Assembly (NCBI RefSeq): GCF_011801125.1
Contig: NZ_CP046171.1
Coordinates: 4,774,001 to 4,838,000 of the forward strand
Length of the DNA stretch: 64,000 nt
Source: Nocardia brasiliensis
GTDB lineage: Bacteria; Actinomycetota; Actinomycetes; Mycobacteriales; Mycobacteriaceae
Reading direction: 5' to 3'
The translations under genes and the position numbers were made by a program. Of the stretch, positions 16,004-24,613 are shown in pieces. The notes below the pieces were generated by a model that saw only the letters and a program-made list of their open reading frames with translations, was not told where the DNA came from and did no database searches. The first letter of the stretch is position 1. Each line of letters starts with the position of its first letter.

Positions 16004-17260
16004 TTATTCGTGGACCTCATTTCGCGGGCTCGCATTGTGCACCTTCACCACCGACCATTGCGTGACCGGCAGTTGCGGACGCCAGGCGGTGAACGATCCC
16101 AACGGCCGCGCGCGATAGATCTGGAACTTGCGCAGCGCACCGCCGTGCGTCGCGGCCCAGTTCAGCAGCAACGATTCGGATTCGGCCGTCACCGCGTTCG
16201 CGACGAGCCGCCCGCCGTGGCGCAGCTGCGCCCAACACGTCTCGAACAGGCCGTCCTGAGTAAGGCCGCCGCCGAGGAAAATCGCGTCCGGCGCGACGGA
16301 TTCGCGCAGCAGCGCCGCGGGCGCGGCCCCGCCGACCCGCACCTGCGGGACACCGAGCGCCGCCGCGTTGTCGGCGATCTGCTGCCTGCGCGAGTCCAGT
16401 CGCTCGAAAGTGACCGCGCGACAGGCCGGATGCGTGCGACACCATTCGATCGCGATGCTGCCCGAGCCGCCGCCGACGTCCCACAGCAGCTCCCCTGGCG
16501 CCGGGGCGAGCGCGGCGAGGGTCAGCGCGCGCACCTCGTGCTTGGTGAGTTGGCCGTCGCCGCCGAACAGTTCGTCGGGCAGGCCGGGCACGCGCGTCGC
16601 CCGCGGCCGTGCCGGATCGGCCGCACAGTCGATCGCGACGATGTTCAGCGGATCGCCCGGCGGGTATCGCCAGTGCGTCGCGATGCCCGTCTCGATCCGC
16701 TCGTCCGGGCCGCCGAGCTGCGCGAGCACCGTCAGTTCCGAATCGCCGAAACCGTTGCCGACCAACAGTTCCGCCAGTCGACCGGGGGTGTGCTGGTCGG
16801 CGCTCAGCACGAGCACGCGCCTGCCGTGCGCCAGTTCCGGGAGCACCGTTTCCAGCGCCCGGCCCACCACACTCACCACGGGCGTCTCGGCCAGCGCCCA
16901 GCCGAGCCGCGCGCACGCCAGCGACGCAGACGAGGGCTGCGGCAGCACGCGCAACGCCGCCGGGCCGAGCAGCCGCGCCAGCGTCACCCCGATGCCGTAG
17001 AACATCGGATCCCCGCTGGCCAGCACGCAGATTCGCGCCCCGGCGTTGCGTTCGAACAGCGCGGGCAACGCGGGCACCAGCGGCGACGGCCAGGCGATCC
17101 GCGCGCAATCGCCTTCCGGCACAAGCGAAAGCTGCCGCGCCGAACCGAAGATCACCGCCGCGTCCAGCACGGCGGCGCGTGCCGTGGCACCGAGCCCGGC
17201 CCAGCCGTCGGCGCCGATCCCGACGACGGTCACCGGTGGTCCCGGCCAGGCCATGGTCAT
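16004..17260 (-). CDS. cobL: precorrin-6Y C5,15-methyltransferase (decarboxylating) CobL
   Basis: 418 aa with both modules of CobL. The N-terminal tetrapyrrole methylase (about 8-205) shows VTVVGIGADGWAGLGATARA, CVLASGDPMFYGIGVTLARL and VLPQPSSASLACARLGW. The C-terminal CbiT-like SAM methyltransferase/decarboxylase (about 230-400) shows LTKHEVRALTLAALAP, LLWDVGGGSGSIAIEWCR and AIFLGGGLTQ. It methylates C-5 and C-15 of precorrin-6B and removes the C-12 acetate carboxyl, giving precorrin-8X. The next two genes on the strand are the secreted protein and cobK; the SDR at 17322 lies upstream. CobM and CobF are not in the window. Confidence 0.94.
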   Translation of the reverse strand: MTMAWPGPPVTVVGIGADGWAGLGATARAAVLDAAVIFGSARQLSLVPEGDCARIAWPSPLVPALPALFERNAGARICVLASGDPMFYGIGVTLARLLGPAALRVLPQPSSASLACARLGWALAETPVVSVVGRALETVLPELAHGRRVLVLSADQHTPGRLAELLVGNGFGDSELTVLAQLGGPDERIETGIATHWRYPPGDPLNIVAIDCAADPARPRATRVPGLPDELFGGDGQLTKHEVRALTLAALAPAPGELLWDVGGGSGSIAIEWCRTHPACRAVTFERLDSRRQQIADNAAALGVPQVRVGGAAPAALLRESVAPDAIFLGGGLTQDGLFETCWAQLRHGGRLVANAVTAESESLLLNWAATHGGALRKFQIYRARPLGSFTAWRPQLPVTQWSVVKVHNASPRNEVHE

Positions 17261-17321
17261 CGTGGCGGACCCGCGGTCACCGCCGCGCGGCCACCGGTCC
17301 GGATCGCGATCACCGGCGGTC

Positions 17322-18077
17322 TCACCGCGGCATCCGGCGCCAGACCGATTGGGGCAATAGGCGCATGGCGAAGAAGACGGGTCGCAGAATCCGGGGATAC
17401 CAGACCAACCGGGTGCGCTTGTGCAGACCCTTGACCACGGCGTCGGCCACCCGGGACGGCGTGCTGGAGAACGGGGCCGGGGTCATGCCCTCGGTCATCC
17501 GGCCGATCACGAAGCCGGTGCGCACCAGCAGCAGGTGAACTCCGGTGTCGTGCAACGCGTCCGAGAGACCGCTGGCGAATCCGTCGAGCCCGGCCTTGGC
17601 CGAACCGTACACGTAGTTGGCCCGCCGGACCCGGATGCCCGCCACCGAACTGAACACCACGAGTTGCCCATCCCCTTGCGCGCGCAGCATATTCGCGAGC
17701 GTGGTGAGCGCGCTGACCTGGGCGAGGTAGTCGGTGTGCACCACGGCGAGCGCGTGCGCCGGATCTTGTTCGGCCCTGGCCTGATCGCCGAGCACGCCGA
17801 ACGCGAGGATCGCGACCCCGATCTGTCCGTACTCGGCCGCCAGCTTCTCGAAAAGCGCGGGGTGGCCCGCCGTGTCGTCCGCGTCGAACTCCACGCAGTG
17901 CACTGCCTCCGCACCGGCGGCCATGACCTGCGCGACCTGCTCGCTCAGTGCACCGCTGCGCCGGGCCGCGAGAATCACGGTCTGTCCAGGCGCCAGGCGG
18001 CGCGCCACCTCCAGTCCGATCTCACTGCGCCCACCGAGCAACAACACCGTCCCGTCCGCAATCCCACGCGATCCCAT
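17322..18077 (-). CDS. short-chain dehydrogenase (Rv2073c-like)
   Basis: 251 aa from ATG 18077. The cofactor motif GTVLLLGGRSEIGLEVARRL is a variant Rossmann signature like that of DprE2-type SDRs (GGrSEIG). NxG is replaced by LAFGVLGD, and the catalytic Ser and YxxxK lie in VVFSSVAGIRVRRANYVYGS followed by AKAGLD. The C-terminus has a basic hydrophobic stretch (PRILRPVFFAMRLLPQSVWRRM). Position and direction match Rv2073c, upstream of cobL in M. tuberculosis. It may act in cell-wall sugar or lipid metabolism rather than in cobalamin synthesis; substrate unknown. Confidence 0.82.
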   Translation of the reverse strand: MGSRGIADGTVLLLGGRSEIGLEVARRLAPGQTVILAARRSGALSEQVAQVMAAGAEAVHCVEFDADDTAGHPALFEKLAAEYGQIGVAILAFGVLGDQARAEQDPAHALAVVHTDYLAQVSALTTLANMLRAQGDGQLVVFSSVAGIRVRRANYVYGSAKAGLDGFASGLSDALHDTGVHLLLVRTGFVIGRMTEGMTPAPFSSTPSRVADAVVKGLHKRTRLVWYPRILRPVFFAMRLLPQSVWRRMPR

Positions 18078-18196
18078 GCGCCCAGTCTTACAGCACCATC
18101 GCACGCGACCCGACATCACCGAGCCATTTGGCGCGTACTGCCGCGCGCGCCCGGCCGACACCGCGGGTGCCCGCGTCCGGCCCCGCACGCGACCGC

Positions 18197-18202
18197 TACC
18201 GT
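18197..18202 (+). promoter_or_regulatory. -10 box of a probable leaderless promoter (F420 protein)
   Basis: TACCGT, then 6 nt, then ATG 18209, without a Shine-Dalgarno sequence. Confidence 0.45.
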
Positions 18203-18208
18203 CAGGGC

Positions 18209-18625
18209 ATGCCGACCTCCACCATCGAGCTGTCCCCCGCCGCGCTCGAGTTCGTCGTCGAACGACACCTCGCGACCCTGACCACCCTGCGCGCCAACGG
18301 AACGCCGCACGTGGTCGCGGTGGGCTTCACCTGGGATCCGGCCGCCGGCGTGGTCCGGGTGATCACCGACGGCGCCTCGGCAAAGGTGCGCAACGTCCGG
18401 CGCGGCGGGTACGCGGCGGTGAGCCAGGTCGACGGCCGCCGCTGGCTCACGCTCGAGGGCCCGGCGACGGTCCTGGACTCCCCCGAGGACGTCGCCGAGG
18501 CCGAGCGCCGCTACGCCGAGCGCTACCGGGTGCCCCGGGAGAACCCCACCCGCGTCGTCATCGCCATCGAGGTCCGGCGCGCGCTCTCCAGCAGCACCCT
18601 GCTCGCCCCGGACCCCGGGCAGTAG
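18209..18625 (+). CDS. FDOR-B split-beta-barrel F420 protein (Rv2074-like)
   Basis: 138 aa, a single pyridoxamine-phosphate-oxidase-like split barrel. Rv2074, its match by size, motifs and position beside the cobL/SDR pair, has been described as an F420-dependent biliverdin reductase. Visible blocks are FVVERHLATLTTLRANGTPH, VVAVGFTWDPAAGVVRVITD and the basic ASAKVRNVRRGGYAAVSQVD, which in this family contacts the cofactor. The transfer of function from Rv2074 is inference. It is divergent from the SDR, and its end is 7 bp from the convergent pepE gene. Confidence 0.8.
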   Translation: MPTSTIELSPAALEFVVERHLATLTTLRANGTPHVVAVGFTWDPAAGVVRVITDGASAKVRNVRRGGYAAVSQVDGRRWLTLEGPATVLDSPEDVAEAERRYAERYRVPRENPTRVVIAIEVRRALSSSTLLAPDPGQ

Positions 18626-18632
18626 AGCGCCG

Positions 18633-19760
18633 CTACAGGATGGTGAGTCCGTGCGGGCGCTGGTTCATCGACTCGCAACCGTCCGCGGTGACCACGACGA
18701 TGTCCTCGATGCGGGCGCCCCACTCGCCGCGGAAGTAGATGCCGGGCTCGATGCTGAACGCCATGCCCGTCCGCAGGGTGAGATCGTTGCCCTCGATGAT
18801 GTAGGGCTCCTCGTGCACCGACAGGCCGATACCGTGTCCGGTGCGATGCACGAAGTTCGGGCCGAAACCGGCTTCCACCAACAGATCTCGGCCCGCGGCG
18901 TCGACCGACGCGGCGGTCACGCCCGGCCGGACCGCGGCGACCGACGCGGCCTGGGCCTGTTCGAGGATCGCGATCCGGGCGGCGATCTCGGGGTCGGGTT
19001 CGCCGAGCGCGTAGGTACGGGTGGAGTCGGAGTAGTAGCCGGGCTCGACGGGACCGCCGATGTCGATGACCACTACGTCGCCCGCCTCGATCCGGCGCTC
19101 CGAGACGCCGTGGTGCGGGTCGGCGCCGTGCGGGCCGCTGCCGACGATGACGAACGCCGCGGCGGTGTGGCCCTCTTCCAGAATGGCGGCGGAGATATCG
19201 GCCCCGACCTCCGCCTCGGTCCGGCCGACCCGCAGGAACTCACCCATCCGCGCGTGCACCCGGTCGATCGCGGCCCCCGCGCGGCGCAGCGCGTCGATCT
19301 CCGCGGCGTCCTTGATCATGCGCATCTCGCGCAGCACCGGGGTGGCCGAGGAGGGCAGTCCGGTGAACGACTGGGCCAGCGGGATGAGGTGCAGCGCGGG
19401 CATAGCCTCGGCGACCGCGACCCGGGAACCGACGTGCAGCGCGGACTTCACCAGTCCGTACGGGTCGACGCCGTCGACCCAATCGAGCACCCGCAGATTC
19501 AGCTCGGCCGCCGCGGAACCTTCCAGCGCGGCCAGTTCCATCTTCGGGATGACCACCGACGGCGTCGCGCCGTCGGCCGGGATCACCAGGCAGGTCAACC
19601 GCTCGAACGAGTCGGCCGCCGAGCCGATCAGGTACCGCAGATCCGGACCCGGGGTGATCAACAAAGCGTCCAGATGAGCGGCGCGCATCAGCTCCACCGC
19701 TCGCTCCAACCGTTCACCGTAGACATCCGCCGCGAACCTGGAATCCGTATGCGAGCTCAT
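18633..19760 (-). CDS. pepE: M24 family metallopeptidase (Xaa-Pro dipeptidase, PepE-like)
   Basis: 375 aa, the length of mycobacterial PepE (Rv2089c). An N-terminal creatinase-like domain (about 1-140) precedes a pita-bread catalytic domain. The five metal ligands are visible: Asp in VVVIDIGGPV and YYSDSTRTYALG, His in VHRTGHGIGLSVHEEPYI, Glu in FSIEPGIYFRG and Glu in ARIEDIVVV. It should cleave Xaa-Pro dipeptides in the cytosol with Mn or a similar metal. The ATG at 19760 overlaps the stop of the upstream tetR gene (ATGA), so the two form an operon, unlike the arrangement I recall in M. tuberculosis. Confidence 0.9.
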   Translation of the reverse strand: MSSHTDSRFAADVYGERLERAVELMRAAHLDALLITPGPDLRYLIGSAADSFERLTCLVIPADGATPSVVIPKMELAALEGSAAAELNLRVLDWVDGVDPYGLVKSALHVGSRVAVAEAMPALHLIPLAQSFTGLPSSATPVLREMRMIKDAAEIDALRRAGAAIDRVHARMGEFLRVGRTEAEVGADISAAILEEGHTAAAFVIVGSGPHGADPHHGVSERRIEAGDVVVIDIGGPVEPGYYSDSTRTYALGEPDPEIAARIAILEQAQAASVAAVRPGVTAASVDAAGRDLLVEAGFGPNFVHRTGHGIGLSVHEEPYIIEGNDLTLRTGMAFSIEPGIYFRGEWGARIEDIVVVTADGCESMNQRPHGLTIL

Positions 19761-20389
19761 TCGTCCGACGTTACCTGCCCGGCCCGTCCCGGCGAACCCG
19801 AACGCCCGCCGCCCGCGATCAACGTGCGGGCGGTGAATCGCACGGTGTCGTCCCAGTCGTGCGGGTGCAGATGGCGGCGCACGCTGGTGAAGTGATCGGC
19901 CAGACCGGTGATGACCGACCACAGGACCGTCACGGTCATGCCGGGGTCGTCGCCGAGGTCGAGCCGTTCGACGGTGTGCCGCATCAGGTCGTAGGCGCGC
20001 GCCGCCGCGGTGATCAGCTGACCGCCGGACTGCTCGCTCAGCTCGACCTCGCCGGCGAGCACCGCCCAGATGTTGAGTTCGCGCCCGTACACCCGATACA
20101 TCTCCAGGTATTCGGTGGCGATGAGGACGAACAGCTCCTCGAGGTCTTCGGTGTCCGCGCAGCGTGGCTCGACGGTGGCGACGAATTCCTCGAGCCGCTC
20201 GGCGTACAAGGTCGCGTACAGCGCCTCTTTGGTGGCGAAGTAGGTGTAGACCGTGCCGGGGCTGATCCCGGCCCCCTTGGCGACGTCGCGCATCTGCAAT
20301 GCCGCATATCCCTTTTCGGTCAGCAGCGCGCGCCCGGCGACGAGGATGTCGCGGCGCCGGTTCTCCCGATCGCCCCACTTGGTGGCCAT
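19757..20389 (-). CDS. TetR family regulator coupled to pepE
   Basis: 210 aa. The HTH reads RRRDILVAGRALLTEKGYAA, LQMRDVAKGAGISPGTVYTY and FATKEALYATL, a standard TetR/AcrR N-terminus with Tyr-Phe before the anchor lysine. The C-terminal domain (about 70-200) is helical with no assigned ligand. A GAAC-N3-GTTC inverted repeat lies 16 bp before the ATG, and two copies of the same motif lie upstream of the SDR-fadD operon at 23.4 kb. This suggests the regulator controls itself and that lipid operon. Overlaps pepE by 4 bp. Confidence 0.85.
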   Translation of the reverse strand: MATKWGDRENRRRDILVAGRALLTEKGYAALQMRDVAKGAGISPGTVYTYFATKEALYATLYAERLEEFVATVEPRCADTEDLEELFVLIATEYLEMYRVYGRELNIWAVLAGEVELSEQSGGQLITAAARAYDLMRHTVERLDLGDDPGMTVTVLWSVITGLADHFTSVRRHLHPHDWDDTVRFTARTLIAGGGRSGSPGRAGQVTSDE

Positions 20390-20404
20390 ACACCTACCGT
20401 CTCC

Positions 20405-20415
20405 GAACCGGGTTC
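20405..20415. promoter_or_regulatory. GAAC-N3-GTTC operator candidate before tetR
   Basis: GAACCGGGTTC, a perfect inverted repeat with a 3-bp centre whose flanking bases also pair. The same GAAC-N3-GTTC pattern occurs twice at 23373-23399. It is placed where a repressor would block the tetR-pepE promoter. Confidence 0.55.
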
Positions 20416-20791
20416 AATTTGCCTGGTCCGAGGGTGGTCCACCGCGACGGCGAGTGTCAAGCGAGGCGCACCGTGGCGACCGGACCGATGCGCCGAGCAG
20501 GACCGGGGGCGCCGGTCGGTGCGCCCCTAGGTACCGACGTCGTATCCGAGTAGGGGGTTATCGGTGCGGCGGTGCCGGTGCGGCGCCAGGACGGTACCCA
20601 TGACCTCGGTGTGGCCGCCGGTCGCGGTGGTCGAGGTGCAGCGAATCCGCCAGGCACGACCGGGCATTCGCAGACCGGGGAGCAGCTAGGCGATCATCGG
20701 TTCGGCGGTGAGCAATCGACCCGGACGATAGGCGGAATCGGCTGGGACATGTCATTCTTCCTTCTGATCCGGTGTGCCACGGCAATCGGGC
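20416..20791. other. intergenic, about 375 bp, no gene seen
   Basis: Between tetR (start 20389, minus) and the end of fadD (20792, minus). I see no frame with a domain or binding site. It contains one strong hairpin at 20506-20527. Confidence 0.4.
20506..20527 (-). terminator. hairpin downstream of fadD
   Basis: GGGGCGC and GCGCCCC pair perfectly across 8 nt, about 265 bp past the fadD stop. It could end the SDR-fadD transcript before the tetR promoter. No T-tract. Confidence 0.35.
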
Positions 20792-22412
20792 TCATTCGGG
20801 TGGACAGCGCGGCAGGGCGTGCAGGGCACGGCGATCGATCTTGCCCGCTGGATTGCGCGGCAGTTCGGCGACGAGATGGATCTCGCGTGGCTGTTGGAAG
20901 CGGGAAACCTTGTGCCGCAGATAATCCCGGATTTCTTCCGCGGTGGGCGCACGGTCTGGCTCCGGCACCGCGAATGCCGCGAGACGCTGGCCGAACTCTT
21001 CGTCGTCGACGCCGACCACCGCGACATCGCGCAGCCGCGGATGGGCGGCGAGGATGTCCGCCGCCTCCTGCGGGTAGACGTTCTCGCCGCCGGAGACGAT
21101 CATGTCGTCCGCGCGACCGGCGAGGAACAGGCGTCCCCGCGCGTCGAGCGAGCCGAGGTCACCGCTGTCGATCAGGCCGTCGACCCGGTCCTTGTCCCGG
21201 CCGTCGGTGTATCCGGCGAAACCCAGTGCGCTGCCCACGAACACCTGTCCGACCACGCCGGGCGCCACCGGCCTGCGCGCGTCGTCGAGGATGCGAACCT
21301 CGGTGCCGAGCACCGGCCTGCCGACCGTGCCCGGCGCGACGCGCAGGTCACGCGGGGTGGCCAGTGAACCGATCCCGACCTCGGAGGAGCCGTAACCGTT
21401 GTAGAGCACCTCGCCGAAGGACTCGATGAATTCGGTTGCCAGCAACGCACGCAACGGCGCCGCACCGCAGAGCACGACCGCCAGGGACGACAGGTCATGG
21501 CGCTCGCGCACCGCAGCGGGCACCGCGAGCAGGCGCTGCACCATCACCGGAACCACCGCCAGCATCCGCACCCGGTGCTCGGACACCGCCGCCAAGGTGG
21601 CCTCGGCGTCGAAGTGACGACGCAGGATCAGCTTGCCACCCAACGCGATACCGAGCAGCAGTACCCCGAGACCGAACCCGTGGAACAGCGGGATCTCCAC
21701 GGCGATGCACGCGCCGGTGCGTAACCCGGTGCGCCGCAGCAGACTCGTCGCCGTGCCGAGGACCGCCGTCGCCGCGGGGTCGCGGGGCACCCCCCTTGGG
21801 CGCGCCCGTCGTGCCGGAGGTCAGAATCACCAAGCGCCCGGCCGGAATTCGTGCCGGCGCTCGCAATCCGCGGCGCGCCATGGCATCGACCGAGTCGCTG
21901 CCGTGCGCACCGTCGGCGAAGCAGCTCACCACCGGGCCGCGGTATCCCGCGGCACGCACCACCGGCACGAACTCCGCGTCGCAGAGCACCGCGGCGACGG
22001 ATTGCCCTGCCAGCGAACGCGACAGCGTTTCCGTGGCGAAACCGGTGTTGAGCAGGACGACGTCCGCGCCGGTGGCCAGCACACCGAACAGCCCCGCCGC
22101 GAAATACCGACTGTTGCGGCACAGCACCGCCACCGCGGCGCCCGCGCCGATGCCGTGCTCGGCGCGCAGCCCGCCCGCGAGCGCGTCGGCCAGCTCGGCC
22201 AATTCGGCATAGGTGAGCGCGCCCCGCTCATCGACGACCGCCGTGCGCCGCGGCCAGCGGGCGGACGAAACCGCGAGCAGCACAGCGGGATTCAGCCCTT
22301 TGCGCGCGACCGCGACCAGCATTCTGGCCACGGAGAGCGGTCCGACCGGCCACACCACCCGCGCCCCGACGAACGCGGCGGCCACCGCCGCACCCGAGCG
22401 CAGCAGCGTCAT
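20792..22412 (-). pseudogene. acyl-CoA synthetase (FadD type) with a frameshift in a six-C run
   Basis: Adenylate-forming enzyme split in two frames. Upstream part (22412 to about 21796): MTLLRSGAAVAAAFVGARV, TYAELAELADALAGGLRAE and the P-loop LVILTSGTTGAPKG. Downstream part (about 21790 to 20792): PLFHGFGLGVLLLG, LYNGYGSSEVGIGSLATP, DSGDLGSLDARGRLFLAGRA, DDMIVSGGENVYPQEAADIL and the lysine motif PRNPAGKIDRRALHAL. The break falls at the run of six C (21790-21795). With five, the chain would read APKGVPRDPAATAVLG and give a normal enzyme of about 540 aa. Either a true null or phase-variable allele, or a base error. The ATG at 22412 overlaps the SDR stop. Confidence 0.85.
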
Positions 22413-23308
22413 GCTCGACCGCCGAGCGCCGCGTCGGTGTCGCGGGTGCAGCGCGCCCACGCCCGCATGAACAGCGCCGTCGCACCGGGCAGCACCGCCG
22501 CACCGACCTCGGCGGGCCGCACCCACCACGGCTGGATCGCCCGCGGCCGCCGCACGATCGCCCTGGCCACGATATCGGCCGCCTCGTCGGGATACAGACC
22601 GGGCAGCATGCGCATGATCGGCGTCGGCGCGCTCATCCTGGTGTAGATCAGCGCCATGTACACGGTGCTCACCCGCACCCCGTCGGCCGCCAATTCCGGT
22701 GCGACACTGCGTAACCAGATATCGAAGGCGCCCTTGGACGCCTGATACGCGCCCCAGCGCGGGCCGGGGGCGATCCGCACGCCGATGGTCGAGATGTTGA
22801 CGATGTGACCGCTGCCCCGCGCCCGCATCAACGGCAGCAGACCCAACAGCAACCGCACCGGACCGAGGTAGTTCACCCCGATGGTGCGCTCGAAATCGTG
22901 GAACCGGTCGTATTGCAGGTGCAGCGACCGCCGCATCGACTTGCCCGCGCTGCTGACGATCACGTGTGGTGCGCCGTGCCGTTCGACGATCGTCTTGATC
23001 AATGCCGCGACGGCCGCCTCATCCGAGAGATCCGCCGCGTACGCGCGGGCTCGGCCACCGGCCGCCGCGATCTCCGCGACGAGCTCGTCGAGCCGCTCCC
23101 CGGTGCGCGCCACCAGCAGGACCAGCGCGCCCGCCTCGGCCATGCTGCGCGCGGTCGCCGCGCCGAGGCCGAACGAGGCGCCGGTGACCAGCACCGTTCT
23201 GCCCGCGACCGTCGCGCGCAGTTGCCGCCGGTCGGACAGCCGGGACGGATTGACCACGCGATCGAGGGCCACCCGCGTCACCCGGGCCACGGGACGCAGT
23301 TCGCTCAT
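22409..23308 (-). CDS. short-chain dehydrogenase/reductase, first gene of SDR-fadD operon
   Basis: 299 aa classical SDR. The NADP-binding motif is TVLVTGASFGLGAATARSMA (about 38-57), the structural motif VSSAGKS, the catalytic Ser in IVNISTIGVRI and the YxxxK in WGAYQASKGAFD. An N-terminal extension of about 35 residues and a C-terminal hydrophobic part (VGAAVLPGATALFMRAWARC) resemble actinobacterial SDRs paired with fatty-acid ligases. GGAGG lies 7 nt before the ATG. Its stop overlaps the start of the fadD gene. Two GAAC-N3-GTTC sites lie in its promoter region. Likely acts on a lipid carbonyl; substrate unknown. Confidence 0.85.
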   Translation of the reverse strand: MSELRPVARVTRVALDRVVNPSRLSDRRQLRATVAGRTVLVTGASFGLGAATARSMAEAGALVLLVARTGERLDELVAEIAAAGGRARAYAADLSDEAAVAALIKTIVERHGAPHVIVSSAGKSMRRSLHLQYDRFHDFERTIGVNYLGPVRLLLGLLPLMRARGSGHIVNISTIGVRIAPGPRWGAYQASKGAFDIWLRSVAPELAADGVRVSTVYMALIYTRMSAPTPIMRMLPGLYPDEAADIVARAIVRRPRAIQPWWVRPAEVGAAVLPGATALFMRAWARCTRDTDAALGGRA

Positions 23309-23372
23309 CGGTCCGCCTCCGGTACCGGCCTGGACCGGGTAGAACTCTGTGTCGCCATCGACTCACCAATCT

Positions 23373-23399
23373 GAACACGGTTCGAATTGAACTTCGTTC
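23373..23399. promoter_or_regulatory. two GAAC-N3-GTTC sites before the SDR-fadD operon
   Basis: GAACACGGTTC at 23373-23383 and GAACTTCGTTC at 23389-23399, 16 bp apart centre to centre. The same pattern lies before the tetR-pepE operon at 20405-20415. They are 65-91 bp upstream of the SDR start, fitting an operator. Confidence 0.6.
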
Positions 23400-23488
23400 A
23401 GAATGCGGGTCACAGATAGATGCTGTCAATGCCCGGCGCGCAATCTGTCTGAGTCGGTGATGCGCGGCGATTTGTCGGGGTGGGCAGG

Positions 23489-23494
23489 TAGCGT
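23489..23494 (+). promoter_or_regulatory. -10 box of a probable leaderless promoter (5'-3' exonuclease)
   Basis: TAGCGT, then 6 nt, then GTG 23501; no Shine-Dalgarno sequence. Confidence 0.45.
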
Positions 23495-23500
23495 GAGCGC

Positions 23501-24469
23501 GTGACTTCTGCTGCGCACTCCGGTGGACCGTTGTTGCTCCTGGACGGGGCGAGCCTGTGGTTCCGTGCTTTTCACGCGATCCCGGAGAAGATCACGGCCG
23601 CCGACGGCCGATCCGTGAACGCCCTGCGCGGATTCACCGACATGGTCGCCTCCCTGATCACCAAGCACTCCCCGAGCAGGCTGGTGGTGTGCCTGGACCT
23701 GAACTGGCGCCCCACGTTCCGGGTCGAGCTGGTGCCCTCGTACAAGGCGCATCGTCTCGACACCTCCGCCGACGCCGGTCCGGGCGCGGAACAGGTGCCC
23801 GACACGCTCACCCCGCAGGTGGAGATGATCCTCGAGGTACTCGCCGCGGCGGGCATCGCGACCGGCGGCGCGGACGGCCTCGAGGCCGACGACGTGCTCG
23901 GCACGCTGGCCACTCGGGAGCGCACCGATCCGGTCGTCGTGGTCAGCGGCGACCGCGACCTGCTGCAGCTCGTGCGCGATACTCCGCGGCCGCCCGTGCG
24001 CGTGCTCTACGCCGGGCGCGGCCTGGCCAAGGCGGAGCTGTTCGGGCCCGCCGAGGTCGCCGCGAAATACGGTGTGCCACTGGAGAACGCGGGCCGCGCC
24101 TACGCCGATCTCGCGACGCTGCGCGGCGACGCCTCCGACGGCCTGCCCGGCGTGGCGGGCATCGGCGAGAAGTCCGCGTCCATGTTGATCTCCCGGTTCG
24201 GCTCGCTGGAGGCGCTCGTCGCCGCTGTCGAAGACCCCGAAGCCGACCTGGCCCAGGGCGTGCGCGCCAAACTCCGTGGCGCGGCGGACTATTTGAAGGC
24301 CGCCGCCCCCGTCGTGCGCGTCGTCTGCGACGCCGAGGTCGAGCTCTCCCGCCCCGACACCCTCCCCACCGCTCCCGCCGACCCCGCCCGCCTGCGCGAG
24401 CTCGCCACCACCTACAACGCCGAAAGCCCCGTCACCCGGCTCATCACCGCCCTCACCCGCTCCGCCTGA
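23501..24469 (+). CDS. 5'-3' exonuclease (FEN/PolA-type, Rv2090-like)
   Basis: 322 aa. Stand-alone homologue of the 5' nuclease domain of DNA polymerase I. Metal-binding acidic residues are visible in [53 protein letters not shown] and [14 protein letters not shown]. The helix-three-turn-helix DNA-binding motif is [20 protein letters not shown]. It should trim 5' flaps or RNA primers during repair and replication. The gene lies between the pepE and DUF4333/helY regions exactly as Rv2090 does, but reads against its neighbours. It is followed by a strong hairpin. Confidence 0.88.
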   Translation: MTSAAHSGGPLLLLDGASLWFRAFHAIPEKITAADGRSVNALRGFTDMVASLITKHSPSRLVVCLDLNWRPTFRVELVPSYKAHRLDTSADAGPGAEQVPDTLTPQVEMILEVLAAAGIATGGADGLEADDVLGTLATRERTDPVVVVSGDRDLLQLVRDTPRPPVRVLYAGRGLAKAELFGPAEVAAKYGVPLENAGRAYADLATLRGDASDGLPGVAGIGEKSASMLISRFGSLEALVAAVEDPEADLAQGVRAKLRGAADYLKAAAPVVRVVCDAEVELSRPDTLPTAPADPARLRELATTYNAESPVTRLITALTRSA

Positions 24470-24565
24470 CCCCGGCGCACAACGCACACAACCCTCGGCC
24501 GCACAACGGGTTCGAGGTGCGTGCGTGCTCCATGGCGCCGGGTGCGAGTTACCCCGGAGACGACT

Positions 24566-24599
24566 CGGCCGCACGCTCGGCGGAGGGAGCGTGCGGCCG
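24566..24599. terminator. 13-bp perfect hairpin between convergent genes
   Basis: CGGCCGCACGCTC (24566-24578) and GAGCGTGCGGCCG (24587-24599) with an 8-nt loop. It is shared by the exonuclease (plus) and DUF4333 (minus) genes; no T-tract. Confidence 0.75.
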
Positions 24600-24613
24600 G
24601 GTGATGGAGGGAG

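Noticed and set aside
24477..24486. Reverse-strand TGCGTTGTGC resembling the start of the 32-bp leader element
   Set aside because: Only 10 bp match, at the end of a convergent gene, without the second half (GACGATGAGGTCA); probably chance.
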